64,000 nucleotides of DNA from Hyphomicrobiales bacterium. Lineage in GTDB: Bacteria; Pseudomonadota; Alphaproteobacteria; SPJN01. The stretch is from the NCBI GenBank assembly GCA_006844605.1, contig SPJN01000018.1:1-64000 (forward strand), given 5' to 3'. The position numbers and the translations under genes were made by a program. Below the pieces are notes generated by a model that did not search any database, was not told the origin of the DNA, and worked only from the letters and a program-made list of their open reading frames with translations. Shown one piece after another: positions 8,990 through 19,190 of the stretch; within the stretch, counting starts at the first letter, position 1, and the number at the start of each line of letters is the position of its first letter.

Positions 8990-9795
8990 GGCCGTTTGAC
9001 GCCGATCACGTTGCCAAATTCACTCTTTGCAATGCGGTCGATTGCGTCCTGAACAGGTTCAAGGGCAACCATCATGTGATGGGCGTTGGCGTGGACCAGC
9101 GTCTTGGCATCGGTCATCATGCCGACATGCCCCTTCCAGAAAATCAAATCACCACGTTGCAGGCCATCGGCAAGGCTGATGTCGTGTCCAAGCTGCGCCA
9201 TTTGCATATCGCTGTCGCGGGGGCAGGGGTTGCCGCAGGCATCGAATGCGACCTGCACCAAACCTGAACAATCAATGCCCCAGCCGCAATTGCCGCCCCA
9301 CAAATAGGGCACACCCAAAAACTGCGTTGCGGCGCTTACCGGGTCGGTGCCAGTGTGGGACAGGGGCGCACAATGGCCAATGGGCACTGCCCCGGTATAA
9401 TTGGCAAGTATCGCCCAGTTGTCCTTGATCCGGTCGACTTGCAGTCGCGCACCCATTGATAGTGTATACAGCGTCGGTGCCTTGATATCCGGTTCGCGGT
9501 AAATGTGGCTTGCGAAACCTTTAACCCGATGTGTGGCGTCCAGTGGTCCCACCATCAGCGCGCTGTCGGCAACCCAGCCTACATACCCATCAAATTTGGA
9601 CTGGCACCAGCTATAGCCTTCTTCGGTGTCAAAGACTGTCACCGTTGTCCCAAAATGCAGGGTAGTCAGTCGCCCCGCATCATGTCGTGGCCCCGACAGC
9701 AAGGGCGCTTCACTTGCCAGCACATGAAAGGTTTGCCCGTCTTCGGCGTAGACCTTGCCGTCCCGTATCGGTGTTGTGCGCGGGTCAGCCGCCAT
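8986..9795 (-). CDS. NlpC/P60 family C40 peptidase
   Basis: Likely cell-wall or murein-peptide endopeptidase, 269 aa from the ATG at 9795 (MAADPRTTP). The frame extends upstream only through the preceding gene. Two SH3-like segments occupy the N-terminal half (TTVTVFDTEEGYSWCQ; GARLQVDRIKDNWAIL). The C40 catalytic domain follows, with nucleophile Cys in WGIDCSGLVQVAFDA and His in LVHANAHHM. No signal peptide is visible, so it may act in the cytoplasm on recycled peptides. It overlaps the stop of the M17 aminopeptidase by 11 nt. The pairing of these two families is common in alphaproteobacteria. Confidence 0.87.
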   Translation of the reverse strand: MAADPRTTPIRDGKVYAEDGQTFHVLASEAPLLSGPRHDAGRLTTLHFGTTVTVFDTEEGYSWCQSKFDGYVGWVADSALMVGPLDATHRVKGFASHIYREPDIKAPTLYTLSMGARLQVDRIKDNWAILANYTGAVPIGHCAPLSHTGTDPVSAATQFLGVPYLWGGNCGWGIDCSGLVQVAFDACGNPCPRDSDMQMAQLGHDISLADGLQRGDLIFWKGHVGMMTDAKTLVHANAHHMMVALEPVQDAIDRIAKSEFGNVIGVKRP

Positions 9796-11179
9796 AGCGT
9801 TTTTCCAGCAGATGGAATAACGCACGAATGGCCTGATCCCGACCGCCTTCGGGGCATTCGGGCAGGTTCTTCGGGGTCCAGCCATAAATATCAACATGCA
9901 GCCAGCTTTGCGCCCGGCTGACAAACCGTTGCAGGAACAAGGCCGCGGTGATCGACCCACCAAAGGGGGAGGAACCGATGTGGTTCACATCAGCGATCTT
10001 GCTGTTCAGCATATCGTCATAGGGCGCGAACAGGGGCATCTGCCATAACGCATCCATCGTGTCATGCTGCGCTTGCGCCAATTCCTGTGCCAGCTGATTA
10101 TCATTTGTGTAAAAGGGTGGCACATCAGGTCCCAGCGCTGCGCGGGCAGCCCCGGTCAGGGTTGCCAAATCAATCATCAATTCGGGCGCGTCTTCATCGC
10201 CATAGGCAAGGGCGTCGGCAAGGATCAATCTGCCTTCAGCGTCCGTATTGCCAATTTCAACCGTCAGGCCCTTGCGTGACCGCAATATGTCGCCGGGCCG
10301 AAATGCACCAGCGCCAATGGCGTTTTCGACCGTGGGCAGCAGCACGCGCAGACGCACAGGCAATTGCGCCTCCATAATCATGTGGGCAAGGCCCAAGACA
10401 TTGGCGGCACCGCCCATATCTTTTTTCATCAGTGCCATAGCGCTGCCGGGCTTCAGGTCCAGACCGCCAGTGTCAAAGGTCACACCCTTACCAACCAATG
10501 TCAGCTTGGGCGCATCAATATCGCCCCACGTAATGTCGATCAGGCGTGGTGCTGACGCTGCGGCACGGCCAACGGCGTGAATCATGGGAAAGTCTTCGCG
10601 CAACAATTCATGACCGGTGAAAACCTGCGTTGCGGCCCCGTGTGATGTGGCAAGGTCGATGGCTGCCATTTCCACCGCTTCAGGACCCATGTCACAGGCA
10701 GGAATATTGATTAGGTCGCGGGCCAGATGGGCACCATCGGCAATCAGGGTAAGGCGTGTTTCATCAAGCGCTTCGGGCAGAACAAGGCGCGGGCGTTCAT
10801 CCGGGTCGGGGGCAAGGCTTTTGTATCGGGTGAACCAATAATGGCCCAGCGCAAAGCCGCGGTGCGCTTCTTCGACTTCATCGTCCTGAAGGCCAACTAA
10901 TTGATAGGCACCGGCTGGTAGGCTGCGGGCAAGGCGGGCAAGGTGAAAGGCCCGGCCATCGGCCCCTAATCCCGCCAAATAGGCGCAAATGGCACCATTG
11001 GCGTCAGGTACGGCCATCAGGTTGCCGATTGTGGCGCTGAACCCGGTGCCTTTGGCAAAGGCAGCTGCTGCCGGGGGTAGTTTGTCCAACACATCGTCAA
11101 GGGCGCCCGGGCGCACGGCATGGACCGGCATGGCATGGGCGGCGTGGGGGTCATCTACAAGAATGAAGGCGTCAGACAT
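9785..11179 (-). CDS. Leucyl aminopeptidase family protein (M17)
   Basis: Cytoplasmic metallo-aminopeptidase, 464 aa. The catalytic half shows the metal/lysine segment KGVTFDTGGLDLKP, LMKKDMGGAA and the M17 signature NTDAEGRLILADAL. It releases N-terminal amino acids from peptides, fitting the neighbouring peptide importer and NlpC/P60 peptidase. The N-terminal domain is divergent, as in the PepB-like branch. The gene is followed with 11-nt overlap by the C40 peptidase. Confidence 0.9.
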   Translation of the reverse strand: MSDAFILVDDPHAAHAMPVHAVRPGALDDVLDKLPPAAAAFAKGTGFSATIGNLMAVPDANGAICAYLAGLGADGRAFHLARLARSLPAGAYQLVGLQDDEVEEAHRGFALGHYWFTRYKSLAPDPDERPRLVLPEALDETRLTLIADGAHLARDLINIPACDMGPEAVEMAAIDLATSHGAATQVFTGHELLREDFPMIHAVGRAAASAPRLIDITWGDIDAPKLTLVGKGVTFDTGGLDLKPGSAMALMKKDMGGAANVLGLAHMIMEAQLPVRLRVLLPTVENAIGAGAFRPGDILRSRKGLTVEIGNTDAEGRLILADALAYGDEDAPELMIDLATLTGAARAALGPDVPPFYTNDNQLAQELAQAQHDTMDALWQMPLFAPYDDMLNSKIADVNHIGSSPFGGSITAALFLQRFVSRAQSWLHVDIYGWTPKNLPECPEGGRDQAIRALFHLLEKRYGG

Positions 11180-11304
11180 ATGGTTTCCGTTTTGTCATGC
11201 GGCTGTGAGGGCGGACATGCTTGTGCCGCATGGCCTGTGCCGCTAATCAGTTGTAAAGTCTATACAAGTTTTTGAAATTGAACAGGGGGCAGCAGGCCCG
11301 ATCC

Positions 11305-12069
11305 ATGGCACGCTATAAGCTTACCATAGAATATGATGGCGGCCCGTTTGTTGGCTGGCAACGGCAACCTAATGGCCTTGCGGTTCAACAGGTGCTGGAG
11401 GAGGCCGCCGCCCGGCTGACAGGTGTTGAGACACTGGTACAGGGTGCTGGCCGAACGGATGCTGGCGTACATGCCCTTGGGCAGGTTGCGCACCTTGATT
11501 GTGACAAGCCCCTGACAGGCAATAAAATGCGTGAAGCAATGAATTTTCATGTCAAACCGCATCCCGTTGCGATTATTGACAGTGAAATCGTTGATGACGA
11601 GTTTCATGCCCGTTTTTCTGCGACCGCGCGCCATTATGTGTACCGGATTTTAAACCGCCGCCCACCCCCTGCAATCGACAAGGGCACAGTTTGGCATGTA
11701 CCCAATCGGCTTGATGAACAGTTGATGCATGAAGGCGCGCAATATTTCGTTGGTCATCATGATTTTACAACATTTCGGTCTGTGCAGTGTCAGGCCAAAA
11801 GTCCGGTCAAAACACTGACCGCCATAACCGTTAGCCGTTATGATGACGAGATTGAGGTACGTGTCAGCGCCCCCTCTTTCCTGCACAATCAGGTTAGGTC
11901 ACTTGTTGGGACATTGAAGATGGTGGGAGAGGGCAAGTGGCCCCCTTTGCAGGTCAAGCAGGCGTTGGAAGCGGTTGACCGTGCCGCCTGTGGCCCGGTC
12001 GCGCCGCCCGATGGTCTGTATCTTGATAAGGTGGATTACCCTGCGGGCGATGTCCCGGCAGCAGATTAG
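11305..12069 (+). CDS. truA: tRNA pseudouridine(38-40) synthase TruA
   Basis: Modifies uridines 38-40 in the tRNA anticodon arm. 254 aa from the ATG at 11305 ([12 protein letters not shown]). The frame is open back to a TTG at 11272, but the family starts at this ATG. The catalytic aspartate is D52 in [23 protein letters not shown] and the late [15 protein letters not shown] segment are all TruA signatures. It is transcribed against a membrane protein gene whose stop codon overlaps its own (TAG/TAA sharing 12067-12068). Confidence 0.95.
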   Translation: MARYKLTIEYDGGPFVGWQRQPNGLAVQQVLEEAAARLTGVETLVQGAGRTDAGVHALGQVAHLDCDKPLTGNKMREAMNFHVKPHPVAIIDSEIVDDEFHARFSATARHYVYRILNRRPPPAIDKGTVWHVPNRLDEQLMHEGAQYFVGHHDFTTFRSVQCQAKSPVKTLTAITVSRYDDEIEVRVSAPSFLHNQVRSLVGTLKMVGEGKWPPLQVKQALEAVDRAACGPVAPPDGLYLDKVDYPAGDVPAAD

Positions 12070-12671
12070 TCAACCGGGGTGATGGTGACCGTTCCTGCAG
12101 GCAATGCAAACTGCGCAATTGTTAGCGACAGGAATAGCGAAATCACCATATCCATCAAGAAAATCCCAATGCCAATGCCCCAACTGGTTTGCAGCGCCGT
12201 TTTTGCAAGCCAGGCGCGGAACGTCAGGCTCCACACAGTTATGGCCATAGCGACCATAACAATGATGCCGTTTTCCGGATTGACCATAAGCCACGCATAG
12301 GTCGGGACGGTCACCGCATACATAACGGCTTTCGACCAGTTATAGCTGGTAATATAGCGCGCATATTGGCCGCTGAAGCCCAGTTGTTTCGCAACCGGTA
12401 TCATGACTAGGGGAAAGATCAGCCAGTCCAACACATAGGTCAATGTTTGTGCCACCAACATGCCGGTTGTTTGCACCGCCATTTCGGGGGGCAGATTGCT
12501 GGCTTGAATTTCGCTGCCGATAAATTGAACCGGGGCGACAATGATCAAGGCAAAGAAAGACCAGAAAAATGCCCTGCCGGTTTTTTCAAATCGGTCCAGC
12601 GCTTCGGCCCGGTACATAACCAGATTCACCGCTGCGCTTAACGCATTTATAATGTGGGACAGGCTGGGCAT
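12066..12671 (-). CDS. Hypothetical multi-spanning membrane protein downstream of dapE
   Basis: 201-aa integral membrane protein I do not recognise. The ATG at 12671 follows the dapE stop with one intervening base (TAA-T-ATG), implying translational coupling. Hydrophobic stretches at about residues 30-50, 70-90, 115-130, 135-155 and 165-185 suggest five helices. A helix start near [18 protein letters not shown] is preceded by charged residues. The layout recalls Yip1-like four- to five-helix proteins but no motif proves it. Context in the lysine/cell-wall precursor operon is the only functional hint. Confidence 0.7.
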   Translation of the reverse strand: MPSLSHIINALSAAVNLVMYRAEALDRFEKTGRAFFWSFFALIIVAPVQFIGSEIQASNLPPEMAVQTTGMLVAQTLTYVLDWLIFPLVMIPVAKQLGFSGQYARYITSYNWSKAVMYAVTVPTYAWLMVNPENGIIVMVAMAITVWSLTFRAWLAKTALQTSWGIGIGIFLMDMVISLFLSLTIAQFALPAGTVTITPVD

Positions 12672-12672
12672 A

Positions 12673-13854
12673 TTATGTGGCCCAGTCGAAATAGCGGACC
12701 AGAATTTGGTAATAGATATCACTTAGATCGCGAATGTCCTGTACGGGGACATGTTCGTCCACCTTGTGCATTGTCTGACCCGATAGACCAAATTCACACA
12801 CAGGGCATGTGTTGGTGATAAAGCGGGCGTCCGATGTGCCACCTGTGGTGGACATGTCAGGCTTGATCCCTGTTACAGCCTCAACCGCATCGGATACCAA
12901 ATCGCAATAGGGGCCAGGCGATGTCAGGAATGCATTGCCGGTTGTAATCAGGTCAAGCTCATACGCGCCGCCCAAATCCGTCACCGCAGCGTCCAGTGTT
13001 TCGCGCAGCCACGCTTCAAGCCCTTTGGGGGTTTGGCTGTCGTTAAACCGGATATTGAATTTCGCCGTGCCGCTGCCGGGAATGACGTTTGTTGCGGGGT
13101 TGCCCACATCAACAGAGGTGAATTCCAGATTGGTTGGGGGGAAATGATCCGTCCCCTCGTCAATCACATGGGATGAGAGGCGGGCAATAATCTCACCCAA
13201 ACGGGGCAGGGGATTATCAGCCAGATGCGGGTAGGCAACATGGCCCTGTGCGCCAAAAATGCGAAGTGTGCCGCAGATTGATCCGCGACGACCAATTTTC
13301 ATCATCTCGCCCAGCTTGGTGGGGTTTGTCGGCTCCCCCACAAGGCAGTGGTCGATATCTTCGTGATGTTCACGCGCCCAGTCGAGCATTTTGATGGTGC
13401 CGTTGACGGCGGGGCCTTCTTCGTCGCCGGTAATCAATAGACTGATGGAGCCTTTGAAGTCGGGACCCATTTCGCCAAGATAGCGATCAGCGGCTGCCAT
13501 AAAGGCACCGATTGCGCCCTTCATGTCGGCGGTGCCGCGGCCCCATAACATTCCGTTTTCGATATGCGCCTCGAACGGGTCGCCTGACCATGCAGCCTCG
13601 TCCCCGACGGGGACAACGTCAGTGTGACCGGCAAAGCAGAAGTTCGGGCCGCTTGTGCCGATCCGCGCATAAAGATTGTGTACCGGGTCTGTGCCTTCCT
13701 CTTCAAAATAAAGCGGATGACAGTCAAAACCCAATAACGATGCGGCGCGCCCCAACAGGTCCAGCGCCCCGGCATCATGGGGCGTGATTGACGGGCAGCG
13801 GATCAGCGCTTGCGTCAGTTCAACAGGATCTATTGGCCGCGTTACATCAGTCAT
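12673..13854 (-). CDS. dapE: Succinyl-diaminopimelate desuccinylase DapE
   Basis: Zinc hydrolase of the succinylase branch of lysine and meso-diaminopimelate synthesis, removing succinate from N-succinyl-L,L-DAP. 393 aa. Metal ligands and catalytic residues are visible in [25 protein letters not shown] and [14 protein letters not shown]. The C-terminal [10 protein letters not shown] and [14 protein letters not shown] complete the M20 family set. It lies two bases after the dapD stop in the same orientation, and its substrate is made by the DapC/DapD steps. Confidence 0.96.
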   Translation of the reverse strand: MTDVTRPIDPVELTQALIRCPSITPHDAGALDLLGRAASLLGFDCHPLYFEEEGTDPVHNLYARIGTSGPNFCFAGHTDVVPVGDEAAWSGDPFEAHIENGMLWGRGTADMKGAIGAFMAAADRYLGEMGPDFKGSISLLITGDEEGPAVNGTIKMLDWAREHHEDIDHCLVGEPTNPTKLGEMMKIGRRGSICGTLRIFGAQGHVAYPHLADNPLPRLGEIIARLSSHVIDEGTDHFPPTNLEFTSVDVGNPATNVIPGSGTAKFNIRFNDSQTPKGLEAWLRETLDAAVTDLGGAYELDLITTGNAFLTSPGPYCDLVSDAVEAVTGIKPDMSTTGGTSDARFITNTCPVCEFGLSGQTMHKVDEHVPVQDIRDLSDIYYQILVRYFDWAT

Positions 13855-13856
13855 GA

Positions 13857-14708
13857 TCAGTCACGAAGCAATTCGTTGATTGATGTTTTGGACCGTGTCT
13901 TTTCATCGACGGTTTTAACGATCACAGCACAGGCAAGGCTGGGGCCGGGGGTGCCATCAGGCAACGGCTTGCCCGGCAGACTGCCCGGCACAACCACTGA
14001 ATAGGGCGGCACATAGCCCATGTGAACTTCACCTGTTTCGCGATTGATGATCTTGGTTGAGGCTGAGATGAAGACACCCATCGACAACACGGCACCTTCA
14101 CCAACGATGACACCTTCGGCAACCTCTGAACGGGCACCGATAAAGCAATTATCTTCAATAATGACAGGGGCAGCCTGCAAAGGTTCCAACACGCCACCGA
14201 TCCCGGCACCGCCAGAGATATGGACGTTCTTGCCGATTTGCGCGCAGGAGCCGACGGTGGCCCATGTGTCAACCATTGTGCCTTCATCAACATAGGCGCC
14301 AAGATTAACGAATGAGGGCATTAAAACCACTGTCGGGGCAATATAGGCGGACCGGCGTACAACGCAATTCGGCACCGCACGGAACCCGGCGGCGCGGAAT
14401 TCCTCTGCGCCCCAACCATCAAATTTTGATGGGACTTTATCGAACCAAGTACCGTTATCGCCGGGGCCGCCCTTGATGATGTCCATATCTTCAATACGGA
14501 AGCCAAGCAGCACAGCCTTTTTCAGCCATTCATTCACTGTCCAGCTGTTGCCGGATTTTTCCGCAACCCGCAGTGTGCCTGAATCAAGCGCCAAAAGGGC
14601 CTGTTCAATGGCGTCGCGCATGGGGCCGGTGGTGCTGGGGGTCAGGCTATCACGGGCGTCCCAAGCTTCTTCAATGCTGGTTTGCAATGCCAGAGTGTCT
14701 GAACTCAT
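13857..14708 (-). CDS. dapD: 2,3,4,5-tetrahydropyridine-2,6-dicarboxylate N-succinyltransferase DapD
   Basis: Succinyl-CoA-dependent enzyme of lysine/DAP synthesis, 283 aa from the ATG at 14708 ([16 protein letters not shown]). An in-frame start 11 codons upstream is less likely, because the family begins here. The C-terminal half is a left-handed beta-helix of hexapeptide repeats (for example [20 protein letters not shown] and [13 protein letters not shown]). It directly precedes dapE, giving consecutive pathway steps. The 109-bp gap before it holds no recognisable terminator. Confidence 0.95.
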   Translation of the reverse strand: MSSDTLALQTSIEEAWDARDSLTPSTTGPMRDAIEQALLALDSGTLRVAEKSGNSWTVNEWLKKAVLLGFRIEDMDIIKGGPGDNGTWFDKVPSKFDGWGAEEFRAAGFRAVPNCVVRRSAYIAPTVVLMPSFVNLGAYVDEGTMVDTWATVGSCAQIGKNVHISGGAGIGGVLEPLQAAPVIIEDNCFIGARSEVAEGVIVGEGAVLSMGVFISASTKIINRETGEVHMGYVPPYSVVVPGSLPGKPLPDGTPGPSLACAVIVKTVDEKTRSKTSINELLRD

Positions 14709-14817
14709 CAATCTTGTCCTTTTGGTCTGAATGGTCTGCATTTTAGCGTTGAGGGGACAGTATCGGCGGGGCAGGGGAAGTCAAGCGGGCAAAGCGCCTA
14801 GGCCCCGGAAACGCGCG

Positions 14818-15522
14818 CTAAATTTCTTGCAAAAAGCCCTTAAGGTCGTGGGTAACGACATCAATGGCGTGGGCCGTATCATCTGCCTTAAATCTGTCAG
14901 CAGCAGGCCCGGCCCAAGCATAGTCATTTGGCACCAACAATGTGGCTAGGCCCAGTTCCTTGGCCGGAACCAGATTGCGGGCAATGTCTTCAACCATCAC
15001 GGTGCGCGTGGCTTCAAACCCGAAATGGTCTAGCGCAGCTTCATATCCATTGCGTTTGGGCTTTGGCTCAAAATCGGCTGCTACAATATCGAACACGCCA
15101 TCAAAGCAATGCCCGATGCCCAATCGGTCGAGCACGTTTTCGGCATGTTGTACTGTGCCATTGGTATAGATTGCCTTGCGACCGGGCAGGGCGGTGATCG
15201 CCGCTCCCAAATCGGGATGAGGGTCTACCGGGGTGACATCAATGTCATGAACATAATCCAAAAAAGCATCGGGCGTGATGTCGTGCTTTTCCATCAGCCC
15301 GTTCAGGGTGGTGCCATATTCATAGAAATAGGTTTTTTGGATGTGCTTGGCTTCGTCCAGACCAACCTTGAACAGGCCCATGATGAAACTGCCCATGCGT
15401 TCATCTATTTGGTCAAACAGACGGCAGGATGCGGGATAAAGCGTATTGTCCAAATCAAACAGCCACCCTGATGCCTGCCGCATCGCTGTTAAGCCGTCAT
15501 CATTATGGACGGTCCAGCTCAT
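14818..15522 (-). CDS. HAD-family pyrimidine 5'-nucleotidase-like phosphatase
   Basis: Cytoplasmic haloacid dehalogenase superfamily hydrolase, 234 aa. Motif I is WLFDLDNTLYP with nucleophile D23 and acid D25. Motif II is AIYTNGT, and motifs III/IV are EPKPKRNGY and MVEDIARNL. The start FDLDNTLYP and overall length match the SDT1/YjjG-type pyrimidine 5'-nucleotidase group. It sits 6 nt downstream of argB, so it belongs to the argB operon. This gene is often in this position in alphaproteobacteria. Its exact substrate cannot be read from sequence. Confidence 0.82.
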   Translation of the reverse strand: MSWTVHNDDGLTAMRQASGWLFDLDNTLYPASCRLFDQIDERMGSFIMGLFKVGLDEAKHIQKTYFYEYGTTLNGLMEKHDITPDAFLDYVHDIDVTPVDPHPDLGAAITALPGRKAIYTNGTVQHAENVLDRLGIGHCFDGVFDIVAADFEPKPKRNGYEAALDHFGFEATRTVMVEDIARNLVPAKELGLATLLVPNDYAWAGPAADRFKADDTAHAIDVVTHDLKGFLQEI

Positions 15523-15528
15523 TCCTGA

Positions 15529-16461
15529 TTATCCATGTTCGCGGGTGATGGCAGCACCTTGTTCGGCAATCAGCGTGCCGGTGCCGTGTTCGGTGAACAG
15601 CTCAAGTATGACGGTGTGCGGAATACGGCCATCCATAATGACCGCGGCCTCAACACCCTTTGCGACTGCGTTCAAGCATGTCTGAATCTTGGGGATCATG
15701 CCGCCTGCGATAGTGCCATTGTCGATCAGGGCTTCAGCTTCTGCCGCTGAAACATTGGTGATCAGTTGGCCGTCGCTGTTCAGCACGCCAGCAATATCTG
15801 TCAGCATTAATAACCGTTTTGCACCGACGGCGGCGGCGATGGCGCCAGCGGCAGTATCGGCGTTGATATTGTAGGTGGCGCCATCTTCCCCAATGCCCAC
15901 AGGGGCAATGACGGGGATAATATCTGAGCCGGTCAATGTGTCTAGCACGGCGGGGTTCACGGCTTTGGGTTCCCCAACATACCCAATGTCAGCGCCTGAC
16001 CGGCTTTTGGTTTTTTCAGCGGTCAGCAGATTGCCGTCCTTGCCGGAAAGACCAATAGCCTTGCCGCCGGCGCGATTGATTGCGGTGACAATTGATTTGT
16101 TGATGGAGCCTGAGAGGATCATCTCAACAATATCTACGGTTGCCTTGTCGGTTACCCGCAAGCCATCAACAAATTCTGTTTCGATGTTCAGCCGTTCCAG
16201 CATCTTGCCGATTTGTGGCCCGCCGCCATGAACCACAATCGGGTTCACGCCCACCTGCTTTAGCAGCACGATGTCATGCGCAAAGCTGGTGGCAAGATCG
16301 TCATCAACCATGGCGTTGCCGCCGAATTTGATCACGACATTCCGCTTGTCATAATTCAGGATAAAGGGCAGCGCCTCTTGCAAGGTGCGTGCCGTGCTTA
16401 GCCAGTGCCGCCGCATGGCGTCCCGCCGCTTTGTATCCTGCTTTTTGTCTTCGCTGGTCAT
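15529..16461 (-). CDS. argB: Acetylglutamate kinase ArgB
   Basis: Phosphorylates N-acetyl-L-glutamate in arginine synthesis. 310 aa, amino acid kinase fold. The phosphate loop VIKFGGNAM is near residue 45, [13 protein letters not shown] binds the substrate and ATP, and the C-terminal [15 protein letters not shown] is a family hallmark. The N-terminal 25 residues (rich in Lys/Arg/Asp) extend beyond the E. coli form. This resembles the N-terminal extension of hexameric, arginine-sensitive ArgB proteins, so feedback inhibition is plausible but inferred. Confidence 0.96.
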   Translation of the reverse strand: MTSEDKKQDTKRRDAMRRHWLSTARTLQEALPFILNYDKRNVVIKFGGNAMVDDDLATSFAHDIVLLKQVGVNPIVVHGGGPQIGKMLERLNIETEFVDGLRVTDKATVDIVEMILSGSINKSIVTAINRAGGKAIGLSGKDGNLLTAEKTKSRSGADIGYVGEPKAVNPAVLDTLTGSDIIPVIAPVGIGEDGATYNINADTAAGAIAAAVGAKRLLMLTDIAGVLNSDGQLITNVSAAEAEALIDNGTIAGGMIPKIQTCLNAVAKGVEAAVIMDGRIPHTVILELFTEHGTGTLIAEQGAAITREHG

Positions 16462-16525
16462 GATCAGTCTCTATCAGTTTGACTGTGATGAGTATTGGCA
16501 GAAAAACGGCTCTACAATCAAGGGC

Positions 16526-17215
16526 TTAAAAGCTAGTTAGGCGAGCGATTTGGGCCCGTAACTCACCAATACCCCACCCTTTTTCTGAGGAAGTCAGCGC
16601 CAAATCTGGGTGTGCCGCCACGTGTTTGGAGGCGATTTTGGCGGTATTTGCCGCCACTTTTTCCATCTCGTCAGGTTTGATTTTATCAAGCTTTGTCAGA
16701 ACAATTTGGTAGCTGACGGCGCTTTTATCAAGCAGCTTCATAATCTCGATATCTGAATCCTTGGGGCCGTGACGGGCATCAATCAGCAACAAAACCCGGA
16801 CAAGGTTCGGGCGTCCACGCAGATAACCGCGGACCAGTGCCTCCCACGAGCGGACTTTTTTTGGGTCTGCCTTGGCAAAGCCATAGCCGGGCAAATCAAC
16901 CAGATAAACCGCGTCGTTGAGGTTGAAGAAGTTCAGTTCCTGCGTCCGGCCCGGCGTGTTCGATGTTCGCGCAAGTGTGTTGCGGCCGGTCATGGCATTT
17001 ACAAGGCTGGATTTGCCAACATTGGACCGTCCGGCAAAGGCGATTTCGGGACGGTCTGCAGGGGGCAGATGCTGTAGGCCAACAACGCCCTTCACAAAGT
17101 CGCACGAGGCACGAAATAGTTTTCGTCCCTGATCAATATCAATCCCGTCCCGTGTCTCTTCAGACAGATGGGCTGGGACTAATTCATGCGCTTTTTCTTC
17201 TGGTTTGTTGGCCAT
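16526..17215 (-). CDS. engB: Ribosome biogenesis GTPase EngB/YsxC
   Basis: Small GTPase for 50S subunit assembly, 229 aa. The P-loop GRSNVGKSSL is near residue 62, switch II/G3 is DLPGYGFAK, G4 is TKLDK and G5 TSSEKG. The N-terminal 45 residues are charged and longer than in E. coli. It lies 30 nt downstream of yidC in the rpmH-rnpA-yidD-yidC-engB run, which is the usual alphaproteobacterial order. Confidence 0.95.
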   Translation of the reverse strand: MANKPEEKAHELVPAHLSEETRDGIDIDQGRKLFRASCDFVKGVVGLQHLPPADRPEIAFAGRSNVGKSSLVNAMTGRNTLARTSNTPGRTQELNFFNLNDAVYLVDLPGYGFAKADPKKVRSWEALVRGYLRGRPNLVRVLLLIDARHGPKDSDIEIMKLLDKSAVSYQIVLTKLDKIKPDEMEKVAANTAKIASKHVAAHPDLALTSSEKGWGIGELRAQIARLTSF

Positions 17216-17245
17216 TTTTTGGCGTCCCTTTATGCAGAACGCGCC

Positions 17246-19036
17246 CTATGATTTGTTTTCTGCTTCGACGGTACCGCCACCAATGGCAACACCCATCCGG
17301 CGCATGATCAGATATTGCTGCGCCAAGGACAGAAGGTTGTTAAACGTCCAGTAGACAACAAGACCGGAGGCAAAGCGTGCCAGCAGGAAGGTAAAGAAGA
17401 TTGGCATCAGCTGGAAGATACGCGCCTGCATCTGGTCGGTGGGCGGCGGGTTCAGCTTTTGCATGGCAAACATGGAAATACCCATCGCCAGCGGCCAAAT
17501 ACCGATCATCAGGAAATCGGGTGGGCTGAAGGGGATCAGACCAAACAGGTTGAACATAGATGTGGGGTCCGGTGCTGACAGGTCTTGAATCCAGCCAAAG
17601 AATGGGGCGTGGCGCATTTCAATGGACACAAACAGGACTTTATACAGCGCAAAGAAAACCGGGATTTGGATCAGCATGGGTAGGCAGCCGGCCAGCGGGT
17701 TCACTTTCTCCTTCTTATAAAGTTCCATCATCGCCTGTTGTTGTGCTTGCGGGTTATCTTTGTGCGTTTCCCGCAGCTTCATCAATTCAGGCTGCACTTT
17801 CTTCATCTTGCTCATGGACTCATACGACTTGTTGGCAAGCGGGAAGAAGGCCAGCTTGTACAAGAGGGTCAGCAAAATAATGGCGATGCCGAAATTGCCC
17901 ACATGGGTATAGAACCAGTCGAGCAAGAAGAATGTCGGCTTGGTCAGGAAGTAGAACCAACCCCAGTCGATAGACAGGTCAAACCGTGTGATGCCTTCGT
18001 CTTCATTATAAGTGTCGATCACATCAACCCGTTTTGCGCCGGCGAATAGACGGTGCGTTACAGTGATGTCACTATTGGGGGCAACGGTGCGCGCGCCCAT
18101 AATATAGTCGGACTGGAATACCGGCTTGCCGCCAACTTGACGTTGGGAGAATTTGGCAGTGACGATTTCGTCTTGATTGGGAACCAGTGCGGTCATCCAA
18201 TATTTGTCAGTGAAACCCAACCACCCGCCGGTTGTTTCAAACTTCTGCGGCCCGTCTTCCAACATCTCGTCGTAATCGACTTCGTTCAATTCGCCATTGA
18301 ACACGCCATAGGCGCCTTCATGCAAAATATAGATGCCTTCAATCTGGGGAATGCCGGTCCGCTTGACCAACGCGTAAGGGTACAGGGTTTGCGCCGTGCT
18401 GCCCTGGTTCATCACCCGGTCGGTGACTGAAATCAGGAACTTGTCATCAATGCTGATTGTCCGTTCAAAAATCAGCCCTGACGGCGCGGTGTAGGTCAGC
18501 GTAACGGGGCTATCAACGCCCAGTGTGCTGTTGCCGGACAGGGACCACATTGTATCTTTTGTCGGCAGACCCAACGCGCCGGGATTTGCGGCGGTCCAAC
18601 CAAAATCGGCCAGATAGGGATTGGGACTTCCTGCCGGGGACAGCAGGGAGACAAGCGGGCTGTCCTCTTCGATTGTTTCGCGATAGCCCGTCAATGTCAG
18701 GTCATCGATCCGCGCACCCTTTAAGGAGATGGAGCCTGTTACATTATGGTTTTCCACCTGAAGGCGGGGACTAATGCCAAGGCTGTCTTCACGGCTTAAG
18801 CTTTGCGTTGCGCCTTGGGCGGGCAACATTGTGCCATCGGGTTGCGGCAGGCCTTGTGCCCCAGCGGGGGCTGTCGGGGCATCGGCCAGATTGGTACCGC
18901 TACCGTTTTGCGTCCGCTCAATAGCGGATTGTTCGATCGGTGCAGGCGGTTCGGGAGCAAAAAACATCTGCCACACAAACAAAATCGCGCCCGAAAGGAC
19001 AACAGCCAGCAACATGTTGCGATTGTCGGAATTCAT
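17246..19036 (-). CDS. yidC: Membrane protein insertase YidC
   Basis: Inserts and folds inner-membrane proteins alone or with SecYEG. 596 aa. An N-terminal anchor (MLLAVVLSGAILFVWQMFF) is followed by a Pro/Ala-rich linker and a large periplasmic beta domain (about residues 80-360). The conserved five-helix core follows, including NFGIAIILLTLLYKLAFFP, the GCLPMLIQIPVFFALYKVL loop and a final VYWTFNNLLSLAQQ helix. Length suits the Gram-negative type. Downstream of yidD and rnpA, upstream of engB. Confidence 0.97.
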   Translation of the reverse strand: MNSDNRNMLLAVVLSGAILFVWQMFFAPEPPAPIEQSAIERTQNGSGTNLADAPTAPAGAQGLPQPDGTMLPAQGATQSLSREDSLGISPRLQVENHNVTGSISLKGARIDDLTLTGYRETIEEDSPLVSLLSPAGSPNPYLADFGWTAANPGALGLPTKDTMWSLSGNSTLGVDSPVTLTYTAPSGLIFERTISIDDKFLISVTDRVMNQGSTAQTLYPYALVKRTGIPQIEGIYILHEGAYGVFNGELNEVDYDEMLEDGPQKFETTGGWLGFTDKYWMTALVPNQDEIVTAKFSQRQVGGKPVFQSDYIMGARTVAPNSDITVTHRLFAGAKRVDVIDTYNEDEGITRFDLSIDWGWFYFLTKPTFFLLDWFYTHVGNFGIAIILLTLLYKLAFFPLANKSYESMSKMKKVQPELMKLRETHKDNPQAQQQAMMELYKKEKVNPLAGCLPMLIQIPVFFALYKVLFVSIEMRHAPFFGWIQDLSAPDPTSMFNLFGLIPFSPPDFLMIGIWPLAMGISMFAMQKLNPPPTDQMQARIFQLMPIFFTFLLARFASGLVVYWTFNNLLSLAQQYLIMRRMGVAIGGGTVEAENKS

Positions 19037-19133
19037 AGCAACAACACTTCCCTTGGAATTTGGACCGCCCCAGTTTGGGCCCGGTAATTAGTGCAGGGTT
19101 TTAGCGGCCCTGTGCCCGCGTTTGAACCCGCGA

Positions 19134-19157
19134 AAGGACGCACCGCAAGGACGCACC
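19134..19157. repeat. Two-copy 11-bp direct repeat between yidD and yidC
   Basis: AAGGACGCACC occurs at 19134-19144 and again at 19147-19157, a 13-bp period in the 154-bp gap between the yidC start and the yidD stop. No gene or terminator is visible in that gap. The repeat may be a slippage product or a protein-binding site. Nothing further supports a role. Confidence 0.45.
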
Positions 19158-19190
19158 ACTAGGTGATTTTTCTTAATATAGGTCATCTCG

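Noticed and set aside
9796-9963. Longer NlpC/P60 protein starting at 9963
   Set aside because: The upstream part overlaps the C-terminal coding region of the M17 gene in another frame and is not similar to the family; the ATG at 9795 is at the conserved start position.
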